Made by a program: the position numbers and the translations under genes
Shown: piece after piece, positions 1-6,703 of the stretch
How positions within the stretch are numbered: the stretch's first letter is position 1
How the letters are laid out: every line of letters begins with the position of its first letter
Notes under the pieces: model-generated
Told to the model about the DNA's origin: nothing
Seen by the model: only the letters and a program-made list of their open reading frames with translations
Databases searched by the model: none
Source: Bacillota bacterium
GTDB taxonomy: Bacteria; Bacillota; Clostridia; Christensenellales; Aristaeellaceae
Direction of reading: 5' to 3'
Length of the DNA: 15,789 bases
Assembly: GCA_023460055.1 (NCBI GenBank)
Contig: JAEWRJ010000153.1
Location: 1 to 15,789 of the forward strand

Positions 1-571
1 GATCGGTGGTGGCAATGATGTGCTTTTGCCAGCCTTCGCCGACATGTGCCTTCAAAGCTTCCGAGATGATCAGGTACTGGCTCATGGTTTCCGCTGTCGC
101 GCCTGATTTGGTGATGATGTTAAAGCAGGTGGTTTTCAGGTCGATCACGTCAAGCAAACTCTTCATGCGCTCCGGATCGATGTTATCCTCTACAAAAAAG
201 CGGGGGCCGATGCGTTTTTCATCGCTCAGGTCATTGTAGTGAAGATGGTTGAGCGCCTGCTGTACAGCAATGGGGCCCAACGCGCTGCCCCCGATCCCCA
301 GAACGACAAAGGTCTTAAAGTCTCTGCGTACAGTTTCAGCGGTAGCCAGGATATCGGTGACGATCTCATCCTGGTTGTAGGGGAGTTCTGTCCAGCCAAG
401 CCAGCCTGTTCCCCGGTTTTCCTTTACTGCTTTAAAAGCTGCGGCGGCACGGGGGGAAAGGGCCTGAAGCTCTTCTTTGGTCAGGCCGTATAGATCGCCC
501 AGCATATCGCTCATCAGGCGGTTGACATCAAGCTTGATCAGCGGGACGGACCCGGAAAATGAATCGCGCAG
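1..571 (-). CDS. pgi: glucose-6-phosphate isomerase, N-terminal part (runs off the left edge)
   Basis: Interconverts glucose 6-phosphate and fructose 6-phosphate in cytoplasmic glycolysis and gluconeogenesis. About 190 codons are visible and the C-terminal part lies outside the window. The translation contains the sugar-isomerase (SIS) hallmarks of the family: VVLGIGGSALGP, then a FVEDNIDPERM segment and TKSGATAETM, the phosphate-binding region. No ATG, GTG or TTG lies in frame upstream of the conserved LIKLDVNRL segment. The only start with a good ribosome site is CTG at 571-569, eight bases after a perfect AGGAGG at 585-580, so I place the start there. The first in-frame ATG is inside the conserved N-terminus and has no ribosome site. 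The gene is transcribed away from hisS from its own promoter. The family call is secure; the CTG start is an inference. Confidence 0.93.
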   Translation of the reverse strand, partial: MRDSFSGSVPLIKLDVNRLMSDMLGDLYGLTKEELQALSPRAAAAFKAVKENRGTGWLGWTELPYNQDEIVTDILATAETVRRDFKTFVVLGIGGSALGPIAVQQALNHLHYNDLSDEKRIGPRFFVEDNIDPERMKSLLDVIDLKTTCFNIITKSGATAETMSQYLIISEALKAHVGEGWQKHIIATTD

Positions 572-599
572 CTCTCTTGCCTCCTTTTGTTTCAGAGAA

Positions 600-628
600 A
601 TTATATCACAGGGCCGCGCCATTGACAA
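600..628 (-). promoter_or_regulatory. sigma-A type promoter of pgi
   Basis: Read on the minus strand, TTGTCA (628-623), a 17-base spacer and a perfect TATAAT (605-600) form a near-consensus promoter. Transcription should start near 593, leaving a leader of only about 20 bases before the coding region. The -35 box overlaps that of the oppositely directed hisS promoter by five base pairs. Confidence 0.8.
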
Positions 629-651
629 AGCAATCCATATGCTTTTATAAT
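622..651 (+). promoter_or_regulatory. sigma-A type promoter of the hisS-aspS operon
   Basis: Perfect TTGACA (622-627), an 18-base spacer and perfect TATAAT (646-651). The predicted start, near 658, coincides with the 5' base of T-box stem I (GGCU at 660-663), which supports both the promoter and the leader assignment. Confidence 0.85.
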
Positions 652-657
652 ATCAAA

Positions 658-871
658 ACGGCTGTGATGGGAAGATGATGCGTCGGCTGTCTTAAGAGAA
701 GGAGACCTTGGCTGAAAGTCTCCCGGCAGTTTAACATCGGGACACCCCTGAGCCTCCGGTGAGAACCGGCGTTGGCCCGCGTTACGGGCACAGAGCGGCA
801 CATATCTGTGCAAGCTGGGTGGCACCGCGAGCAACTCGTCCCATGCATGAACATGCGTGGGTTTGTTTTTT
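658..871 (+). promoter_or_regulatory. T-box leader (tRNA-sensing transcription attenuator) of hisS-aspS
   Basis: T-boxes let uncharged tRNA stabilise an antiterminator upstream of aminoacyl-tRNA synthetase genes. Stem I: base GGCU 660-663 with AGCC 751-754; a kink-turn-like GUGAU/UGA; GGG 669-671 with CCC 746-748; a specifier loop with GGGACA at 739-744; CAUC 735-738 with an upstream GAUG; and a distal hairpin 701-723 with a GGCUGAAA-type loop. Further hairpins: 756-769 (GAGA loop), 775-789 and 798-811. The T-box core GGGUGGCACCGCG is at 817-829. It forms an antiterminator in which GGG 817-819 pairs with CCC 840-842 and GCGAG 827-831 pairs with CUCGU 835-839, with the bulge UGGCACC between. 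The best specifier is GAC (Asp, 741-743) followed by A. CAC (His, 743-745) overlaps it. Helices were paired by eye. Confidence 0.92.
840..871 (+). terminator. regulated intrinsic terminator of the hisS T-box
   Basis: A 9-bp stem (840-848 with 853-861, one G-U pair) closed by GAAC is followed by the U-rich tract 862-871. CCC at 840-842 is needed both by this terminator and by the antiterminator, which makes the two structures mutually exclusive, as expected for a T-box. Confidence 0.9.
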
Positions 872-884
872 AAGAGGGGGAGCT

Positions 885-2150
885 ATGATACAAGCGCCAA
901 AGGGAACAAAGGACTGTCTGCCGCAGGACAGCTACAGGTTTCAGTATGTTGAGAGCATCATGCGCAAGCATGCCGCGCTTTCAGGCTACCGCGAGGTACG
1001 CACCCCTGTGTTTGAGCATACGGAGCTTTTTCTGCGCGGTGTCGGGGATACAACCGATATTGTTCAAAAAGAGATGTACACCTTCAATGACAAGGGCGGG
1101 CGTTCTATCACCCTCAAGCCGGAAGGCACGGCGGGAGCCGTGCGCGCATTGATTGAGGGGAAACTCTACGCGCAGGCCCAGCCGGTCAAGATGTACTATA
1201 TCAATAACCCGATTTTCCGCTACGAGAACCCTCAGCACGGCAGACTGCGTGAACATCATCAGTTTGGCATGGAGTGCTTTGGCGCCAGAGAACCTTCCGC
1301 TGACGCGGAGCTGATCGCGGGCTTGCTCAATATGCTTGCCGAGCTGGGGCTTGACGATCTGACAGTCAATATTAACTCCATCGGCTGCCCGCAATGCCGC
1401 CCTGTGTATCATCAAAGGCTGCGGGAGTATCTGGCCGGCCAGATGGATCAACTCTGCGATAACTGCAGGGAGCGCTTTGACAGGAACCCGCTGCGCGTGC
1501 TTGACTGCAAAGAAACAGGCTGCAAGCGCGTGGTCAAAAACGCGCCGGTCATTGTGGATACATTGTGCGATGAATGCGCCGGGCATTTTGAAGGGCTGAA
1601 GGGCCTGCTGGACGCGGCGAAGGTCGGCTATCAGATCGATCCGCTGATCGTGCGCGGGCTGGATTACTATACCAAAACCGTGTTTGAGATCATTATGCAC
1701 GGCCAGCGTGAGGGCCTTGCCCTGTGCGGCGGCGGACGCTATGACGGTCTGGTGGAGCAGCTGGATGGACCGCCGCTGGCGGGAGTTGGCTTCGGCATCG
1801 GTATTGAGCGAATATTGATGGAACTTGACACAAAAGGCATTGCCCTGCCCCAGCCTCCGCTCTATCACGCATATGTCGCCAACATCGCGCCTGACGACTT
1901 TGTGAGGGCCTTTGAACTGGTGCTTGCCCTTCGGGGACGAGGCATACAGGCAGATTGCGACCACACCGGGAGGAACCTTCGCGCGCAATTCAAATATACC
2001 AATAAGCTGGGTATCCGTGTGATGGCAATCGTCGGGGGTGAGGAATGGGAACGGGGCAATATCAAACTGAGGGATATGCAAACTGGGGAAGAAACGGAAG
2101 TACCCGCGCAAAACGCGCTTGAGACAATCGAAAATATGTTGAAAGGTTGA
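885..2150 (+). CDS. hisS: histidyl-tRNA synthetase
   Basis: Charges tRNA-His with histidine in the cytoplasm. The product is 421 residues, the usual bacterial length. Class II features in order: the N-terminal APKGTKDCLP segment; motif 2 around residues 111-129 with the HisRS signature GRLREHHQFG; a central insertion at about 165-235; the histidine-binding motif RGLDYYTKTVFEI at 257-269; motif 3 GVGFGIGIERI at 300-310; and a C-terminal anticodon-binding domain. The insertion holds cysteine pairs C168/C171, C191/C194, C208/C213 and C228/C231, suggesting a metal site. I chose ATG 885, five bases or less from AGAGGGGGA (873-881), because the open frame extending back to 759 runs through the T-box and would encode a non-homologous leader. 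It is the first gene of the operon and aspS follows after 7 bases. Confidence 0.98.
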   Translation: MIQAPKGTKDCLPQDSYRFQYVESIMRKHAALSGYREVRTPVFEHTELFLRGVGDTTDIVQKEMYTFNDKGGRSITLKPEGTAGAVRALIEGKLYAQAQPVKMYYINNPIFRYENPQHGRLREHHQFGMECFGAREPSADAELIAGLLNMLAELGLDDLTVNINSIGCPQCRPVYHQRLREYLAGQMDQLCDNCRERFDRNPLRVLDCKETGCKRVVKNAPVIVDTLCDECAGHFEGLKGLLDAAKVGYQIDPLIVRGLDYYTKTVFEIIMHGQREGLALCGGGRYDGLVEQLDGPPLAGVGFGIGIERILMELDTKGIALPQPPLYHAYVANIAPDDFVRAFELVLALRGRGIQADCDHTGRNLRAQFKYTNKLGIRVMAIVGGEEWERGNIKLRDMQTGEETEVPAQNALETIENMLKG

Positions 2151-2157
2151 TTAAAAG

Positions 2158-3957
2158 ATGGCAGAGTTTTTAGGCGGATGGAAACGAGACCTGCGCTGCG
2201 GTGAAGTGAGCGAGGCATTGGCCGGCCAGCAGGTGACCCTGATGGGATGGGTTCAGCGTTCCCGCAACATGGGCGGCGTGATCTTTGTGTGGCTGCGCGA
2301 TGTGTCCGGCATTGTACAGGCAGTCTTCAACGCGGACAAACTGGATCAGAAGACGTTTGAACTGGGTGTTTCTCTGCGCTCGGAATATGTTGTGGCATTG
2401 AAGGGCGAGGTCGCCCTGCGCGACGCCTCCGCCGTCAATGAGCAAATGGCGACCGGAAAGGTCGAAGTACTGGTCAAGGAAGCCAAGCTTTTAAACGCGG
2501 CTGAGACACCGCCCATCTACGTTGAGGACGGCGCCAAGGACAACGAAGCCATTCGTCTGAAGTACAGGTACCTTGACCTGCGCAAGCCTTCCATGCAGCA
2601 GATTATGCTCAGCCGTTCCAAGGTGACCACCGCCATCCGTGAACACATGATCAGCCAGGGATTCGCTGAATTTGAAACACCTATCCTGACCAAGTCTACC
2701 CCTGAAGGCGCGCGTGATTTCCTGGTACCCAGCCGCATTCATTCGGGTGAGTGCTATGCCCTGCCGCAAAGCCCTCAGATCTATAAGCAGCTGCTGATGC
2801 TGGGCGGTATGGACAGATACTTCCAGGTAGCCCGATGCTTCCGTGATGAGGACAGCCGGGCTGACCGGCAGCCGGAGTTTACGCAGCTGGATCTGGAAAT
2901 GAGCTTTGTTGAGCCTAAGGACATACAGGCTGTGGTGGAAGGCGCGTTTGCTGCCGTGTTCCGCAAGGTAAAGGGAATTGAGCTTCAGCTGCCCCTGCCT
3001 CGAATGACCTGGAAAGACGCGATGGAGCAGTACGGAAGCGATAAGCCCGACACCCGTTACGGCATGAAGATATCAACGGTAAACGAGCTGGTAAGAGGCT
3101 GCGGCTTCTCTGTCTTTGAGCAGGCTGTGGAGCAGGGACATACCGTTTGCGCCATCACGGCCAAAAAGGCAGCCGGTCATCTGAGCCGCAAGGAGATGGA
3201 TGCCCTGGGCGAGTATGCCAAGACCTACCACGTGAAGGGCTTGGCCTGGCTTGCGCTGGGTGAAGACGGGGCGGTCCGTTCTTCCTTCGCAAAGTTTTTC
3301 TCTGAAGAAAAGCTGAAAGCGCTTCTTTCAAGCATGGAGGTCGAGCCGGGGGACGCGCTGTTCCTGATTGCTGACAAGAAGCTGATCGCGCTTAACGCCA
3401 TGGGCCAGCTTCGCGCTAAGCTGGCGCGTGATCTGGGCCTGATCGATAAGAGTAAATACAACCTTCTGTGGATCACCGAGTTTCCGCTGCTTGAGTGGAA
3501 CGAAGAAGAGCAGCGCTTCCAGGCGGCTCACCACCCCTTCACGATGCCGATGGAAGAAGACTTTGAACTGATGCAGGAACATCCCGAGCTGACGCGGGCT
3601 CAATCCTACGATCTGGTGCTCAACGGCATCGAGATGGGCTCAGGATCCATCCGTATTCATGCCAGTGACTTGCAGGAGAAGATGTTCAGCCTTCTTGGCT
3701 TTACCCATGAAGAAGCGTGGAAGCGCTTTGGATTCCTGCTGGAAGCGTTCAAGTACGGCACCCCCCCGCATGGCGGATTCGCCTTTGGCATCGACAGGCT
3801 GATGATGATGCTGACAGGCGCTGAAAGCCTGCGTGATGTGATCCCGTTCCCCAAGGCGCAAAACGCCGCTTGCCTGATGATGGATACGCCCAGCATTGTG
3901 GCCGATGAGGCCTTGAAGATGCTGCATATGCATTTTGACGAAGAAGTGAAAGGCTGA
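2158..3957 (+). CDS. aspS: aspartyl-tRNA synthetase (bacterial type)
   Basis: Charges tRNA-Asp with aspartate. At 599 residues it is the long bacterial form: an N-terminal OB-fold anticodon domain (about 1-110, with WVQRSRNMGGVIF), a class II catalytic core with the YALPQSPQ segment near 200 and motif 2 FRDEDSRADRQPEFTQ at 228-243, a GAD insertion domain (about 290-410), the GSGSIRIH segment, and motif 3 GFAFGIDRLMMML near 540-552. Seven bases separate it from hisS. A modest GAAAGG-type ribosome site overlaps the end of hisS, so it is probably co-translated with hisS and controlled by the same T-box. The residues thought to separate tRNA-Asp-only from relaxed (Asp/Asn) enzymes are not clear-cut here, so the sequence does not show whether it also mischarges tRNA-Asn. 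Confidence 0.98.
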   Translation: MAEFLGGWKRDLRCGEVSEALAGQQVTLMGWVQRSRNMGGVIFVWLRDVSGIVQAVFNADKLDQKTFELGVSLRSEYVVALKGEVALRDASAVNEQMATGKVEVLVKEAKLLNAAETPPIYVEDGAKDNEAIRLKYRYLDLRKPSMQQIMLSRSKVTTAIREHMISQGFAEFETPILTKSTPEGARDFLVPSRIHSGECYALPQSPQIYKQLLMLGGMDRYFQVARCFRDEDSRADRQPEFTQLDLEMSFVEPKDIQAVVEGAFAAVFRKVKGIELQLPLPRMTWKDAMEQYGSDKPDTRYGMKISTVNELVRGCGFSVFEQAVEQGHTVCAITAKKAAGHLSRKEMDALGEYAKTYHVKGLAWLALGEDGAVRSSFAKFFSEEKLKALLSSMEVEPGDALFLIADKKLIALNAMGQLRAKLARDLGLIDKSKYNLLWITEFPLLEWNEEEQRFQAAHHPFTMPMEEDFELMQEHPELTRAQSYDLVLNGIEMGSGSIRIHASDLQEKMFSLLGFTHEEAWKRFGFLLEAFKYGTPPHGGFAFGIDRLMMMLTGAESLRDVIPFPKAQNAACLMMDTPSIVADEALKMLHMHFDEEVKG

Positions 3958-3970
3958 TCTGCTCCAAACG

Positions 3971-4867
3971 ATGCTTCACGAAATCAGCCCCCTGCGTCTG
4001 GATAATGCCTTTTATGCTCATGAGGTACAGAATGGCGATACCATTTTGTGCTTTCAAGGCGATGCCCTCCTGCTGAGAAACAGCGGGGAGGGCATCGCCT
4101 ACCCTGTTTTTGACGCGGTGAAGATGGACTCGTCCCGGTGTATCTACCTGTTTTCTATTGATTCACAGCGTTTCTTTCTCTCTTTTCGGCCTGTATGGGC
4201 GCCGGGCTTCCGTTTCTCCCCCGTACAGTCGCTCAGAACCGCCGTTCCGCAGCACATGGCTTTCGCCGGAACCATCGGACATCACCTGTATCGCTGGTAC
4301 CGCGCCAGAAAGTATTGCGGAGTTTGCGGCCGCAGGGCGGTTCATGACAAAAAGGAGCGTATGCTGCTGTGTCCGGCTTGCGGGAATAAGGAATATCCGC
4401 AGATCATGCCGGCAGTGATCGTCGGTGTCATTGACGGCAATAAACTCCTGCTGACAAAGTATGCCGCGCGCGGCAATCAGCCTTCCAGCCAGCGCCAAGC
4501 CCTTGTGGCCGGGTTTACCGAAATAGGTGAAACCCTTGAAGAAACGGTCCGGCGAGAGGTGCGCGAGGAAACAGGCCTTGAGGTTGGGGACATCACTTAC
4601 TATAAAAGCCAGCCCTGGGCCTTTACCGGCTCGCTTCTTTCAGGGTTCTTTGCCCGGGTAATGGGCGGCAATCAGGTAACGCTTGATGAAGAGGAACTAT
4701 CGCAGGCCGTTTTCGTCGCCCGCGAGGACATAGATGTCCCATATACCAATATAGCGCTTACCAATGAAATGATCTGTCTATTCCGTGACCTGGGCCCGGA
4801 ACCGCTTTTGAGGGATGATCCTCTGCGCCGGATGCCATATGGGCAAGCGGAGCCCGGGGTACAATAA
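3971..4867 (+). CDS. nudC: NADH pyrophosphatase / NAD-RNA decapping Nudix hydrolase
   Basis: Nudix hydrolases of this group split NAD(H) to NMN(H) and AMP; Escherichia coli NudC also removes NAD caps from RNA. The 298-residue product has a divergent N-terminal domain, a zinc ribbon with cysteines 116, 119, 134 and 137, the segment YPQIMPAVI, a complete Nudix box from G181 to about V205 (G-x5-E-x7-REVREETGLEV), and the NudC-type signature just after it, here SQPWAFTGS (213-221) instead of the common SQPWPFPxS. The second proline and the phenylalanine-proline step are therefore not conserved. The gene starts 13 bases after aspS with no strong ribosome site, so it probably rides on the hisS-aspS transcript. 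The family call is firm; the substrate choice between free NAD(H) and capped RNA is not decided by sequence. Confidence 0.93.
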   Translation: MLHEISPLRLDNAFYAHEVQNGDTILCFQGDALLLRNSGEGIAYPVFDAVKMDSSRCIYLFSIDSQRFFLSFRPVWAPGFRFSPVQSLRTAVPQHMAFAGTIGHHLYRWYRARKYCGVCGRRAVHDKKERMLLCPACGNKEYPQIMPAVIVGVIDGNKLLLTKYAARGNQPSSQRQALVAGFTEIGETLEETVRREVREETGLEVGDITYYKSQPWAFTGSLLSGFFARVMGGNQVTLDEEELSQAVFVAREDIDVPYTNIALTNEMICLFRDLGPEPLLRDDPLRRMPYGQAEPGVQ

Positions 4868-4869
4868 TA

Positions 4870-4886
4870 CAGGCGTGTTGCGCCTG
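4870..4886 (+). terminator. weak hairpin after nudC, possible terminator
   Basis: CAGGCG (4870-4875) can pair with CGCCTG (4881-4886) across a 5-base loop, three bases after the nudC stop codon. Only a short TTTT follows, about eight bases later (4894-4897), so termination is likely to be partial. The right arm overlaps the -35 region of the next promoter. Confidence 0.4.
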
Positions 4887-4906
4887 AGCTTAAGTTTTGT
4901 TATACT
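4878..4906 (+). promoter_or_regulatory. candidate promoter of the asp23 cluster
   Basis: TTGCGC (4878-4883), a 17-base spacer and TATACT (4901-4906) make a plausible vegetative promoter just before the well-formed ribosome site of asp23. The -35 box matches consensus at four of six positions and lies inside the nudC hairpin. Confidence 0.6.
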
Positions 4907-4933
4907 GTCGACGTAATGAGGAGGTGTATCCAC

Positions 4934-5527
4934 ATGGCACCTAAGAATGAAAATCTGCCGGTTGACGCAGAAATGAAGATGAGCGACGGCGGCTCGATTA
5001 CCTACGCCAACGAGGTTATTGCCATTATTTCGGGCATTGCCGCCAATGAGATCGACGGCATCGCCGGGATGGTGACCAGCGGCGGGTTTGGCGATATCAT
5101 CGGTAAAAACCGCAATGTCACGCGAGGCGTTAAAGTTGAGGTCGGAACCGAGGAAGTATCTGTTGACCTGTACACGATCATTGAGTACGGTCAGCCCATC
5201 CAGCGTGTAGCCACAGAGGCGCAGGAAAATGTACGCAAGTCGATCGAAGCGATGACAGGTCTGAAGGTCGTGCGCGTTGACGTGCATGTGCAGGGCGTCA
5301 GTTTTGAAAAGGACAAGCGCGAAGCGCAGTCCAACCTTGAGGCGGCCAATGTCCCGAATCTGCTTGAGAGCAGCAAAAAAAAGAGCAGGCAGCGCAAGGA
5401 AGATCCCTCAGAGGCCAAGGAAGAAAAAGCGGAAAAATCTGAAAAGACCGATAAAGCGCCGTCTAAGGAAGAAGCTCCGGAACAGGCGCCTGACACGCAG
5501 GAAGCTGCCCCGCAGGGTACGGAGTAA
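4934..5527 (+). CDS. Asp23/Gls24 family envelope stress protein
   Basis: Asp23/Gls24 (DUF322) proteins are abundant small proteins of Firmicutes. In Staphylococcus aureus, Asp23 is held at the membrane by AmaP and is linked to cell-wall stress. The 197-residue product has the Asp23 domain at about 18-122: an SITYANEVIAIISGIAANEIDGIAGM start, a central VKVEVGTEEVSVDLYTIIEYGQPI strand region split by short loops, and the end KVVRVDVHVQGVSF. The last 50 residues are a lysine/glutamate-rich, low-complexity tail that is probably disordered. I place the start at ATG 4934, nine bases after AGGAGG (4919-4924); the ATG at 4916 lies before that ribosome site. The next two genes encode its likely membrane partners. 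Confidence 0.92.
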   Translation: MAPKNENLPVDAEMKMSDGGSITYANEVIAIISGIAANEIDGIAGMVTSGGFGDIIGKNRNVTRGVKVEVGTEEVSVDLYTIIEYGQPIQRVATEAQENVRKSIEAMTGLKVVRVDVHVQGVSFEKDKREAQSNLEAANVPNLLESSKKKSRQRKEDPSEAKEEKAEKSEKTDKAPSKEEAPEQAPDTQEAAPQGTE

Positions 5528-5585
5528 ACAGCATTCCTTAACACTCTCAATGGTTTGACTGACAGACTGAAGGGAGGGGACAGCT

Positions 5586-6341
5586 ATGAAGCTTCGTACG
5601 CTGGACAGGATTTTTCTCTTTGCCGGCGGGTTTGTAACGGCGCTGATTGGCGTATGCGTGTTTTTGGTCGGATTGAGAACTGAGGCGCTGGCCATTGCCG
5701 ATTTGGGCGGAGAGATGGTATTGGTCAATCGCCTGATGATTCTCATATCCGGCGCAGTCCTGTTTGTCTATGGCGTGTATGTCATGAGTCTGCCGCAGAG
5801 CTACCGTAAAAAGAAGACTGACTTCGTGGTCCAGCAAACGGCGGACGGTGAAATGCGAATCTCCGTCCAGGCAATGGATGGGCTTGTCCGCAAAGTGATG
5901 GAGCTGCACAGTGAAATGACACTCCGGAGCATGGAGGTCGAAAATCGCAAGGACAGTGTCTACATTGATCTGAAGGTAGCGGTAGCCAAGAATATCAGCA
6001 TCCCCCTGGCCGTTACCTCTGTGCAAAAGGACATTAAGCAGTACCTGCTTTCATCCACGGGCGTGGATGTACGGGAAGTTAAGGTAACAGTGGATACCAC
6101 AGATGACATGGCGAAGGATTCTCCGTATATCATGCAGGAGACGTTCAGCGCGCAGCGGCCAAACGCGGCCACACAAGCAAGCGGTCCCGTTGTCTTTGCG
6201 GACGCCAAGCCTGATGAGCCGCTGGAATCAAGCAGCGAAGCGATAGCATTCGACCCGGCACTAAACGTATCTGCAGCCGCACCTGGGGAAGATGAAGATC
6301 AATGGCAGGAAGGGGACAAGCAGGACAATGAAAGAAACTGA
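5586..6341 (+). CDS. amaP: AmaP-like alkaline shock membrane anchor protein
   Basis: AmaP anchors Asp23 to the cytoplasmic membrane. The 251-residue product has two hydrophobic segments near the N-terminus (about 8-29 and 48-68) separated by a short loop, a basic stretch YRKKK, and then an Asp23-like soluble domain (about 80-175) with ISVQAMDGLVRKVM and VDVREVKVTVD. A further 75 or so residues are acidic and low in complexity and resemble no domain I know. A strong purine-rich ribosome site (AAGGGAGGGG, 5570-5579) precedes ATG 5586. Position between asp23 and a DUF2273 gene is the classical arrangement, so the three products probably form one membrane-bound complex. The gene symbol is given by family resemblance. 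Confidence 0.82.
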   Translation: MKLRTLDRIFLFAGGFVTALIGVCVFLVGLRTEALAIADLGGEMVLVNRLMILISGAVLFVYGVYVMSLPQSYRKKKTDFVVQQTADGEMRISVQAMDGLVRKVMELHSEMTLRSMEVENRKDSVYIDLKVAVAKNISIPLAVTSVQKDIKQYLLSSTGVDVREVKVTVDTTDDMAKDSPYIMQETFSAQRPNAATQASGPVVFADAKPDEPLESSSEAIAFDPALNVSAAAPGEDEDQWQEGDKQDNERN

Positions 6342-6654
6342 AAAGACCGGCAACGGGAATGAAAAATCGCCTCGCAAGTATCGCAAGCTGGTGTATCCGT
6401 CCGCGTTTTTCATGGTGGGGATTCTGTGGGTGACATTTGGTTTTTGGAAGACGCTGTTTGTTGCCTTGCTGACACTGATCGGCTTTTTTGTCGGCTCAAC
6501 CGATAATCTGGAGGAGTCCATCAAGCAGCTGGTCAATAAGGTTTTTCCGCCGTCCCAGAAAAAAGTGACCTACAGCGCTGAGGATATGGAAAAACTTAAA
6601 AAGGCATTTGAAAAGAAAGAATTCGAAGAGAAGGAACCGGTAGAGAAGGCATAA
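6328..6654 (+). CDS. DUF2273 family small membrane protein
   Basis: A 108-residue protein with a basic N-terminus, two close hydrophobic segments (about 22-38 and 42-56) containing the family-like GFWKTLFVALLTLIGFFVG stretch, and a highly charged lysine/glutamate C-terminal tail. DUF2273 proteins are regularly encoded next to Asp23 and AmaP and are thought to be part of the same membrane complex; the individual function is unknown. ATG 6328 overlaps the end of the amaP-like gene by 14 bases. A longer start at ATG 6292 is possible but would add a hydrophilic leader and has no better ribosome site. The purine-rich AGGAAGGGG (6307-6315) lies a little far upstream, so the start is moderately certain. 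Confidence 0.8.
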   Translation: MKETEKTGNGNEKSPRKYRKLVYPSAFFMVGILWVTFGFWKTLFVALLTLIGFFVGSTDNLEESIKQLVNKVFPPSQKKVTYSAEDMEKLKKAFEKKEFEEKEPVEKA

Positions 6655-6663
6655 GCCTTCTTA

Positions 6664-6679
6664 CGGCCATTTAAGGCCG
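6664..6679 (+). other. small hairpin between the DUF2273 gene and nusB
   Basis: CGGCC (6664-6668) and GGCCG (6675-6679) can form a 5-bp stem with a 6-base loop in the 49-base gap. No U-tract follows, so it is not an intrinsic terminator. It may affect mRNA stability or be meaningless. Confidence 0.3.
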
Positions 6680-6703
6680 GTCCGGACAAGGAGATAAAGG
6701 GGA

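Noticed and set aside
239..493. Plus-strand frame of 84 codons near the left end
   Set aside because: It is the antisense reading of pgi, whose protein motifs are unmistakable on the minus strand.
759..884. N-terminal extension of hisS by 42 codons
   Set aside because: This stretch is T-box RNA and its terminator; the peptide is not HisRS-like, and the ribosome site is just before ATG 885.
981..2111. Open frame of 376 codons on the minus strand opposite hisS
   Set aside because: It lies entirely within hisS, its translation shows no recognisable family motif, and hisS has clear class II synthetase motifs throughout. Long antisense frames are common in GC-moderate genes.
4916..4933. Upstream ATG start for asp23
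   Set aside because: This ATG lies before and within the strong AGGAGG site; the ATG at 4934 has correct spacing.
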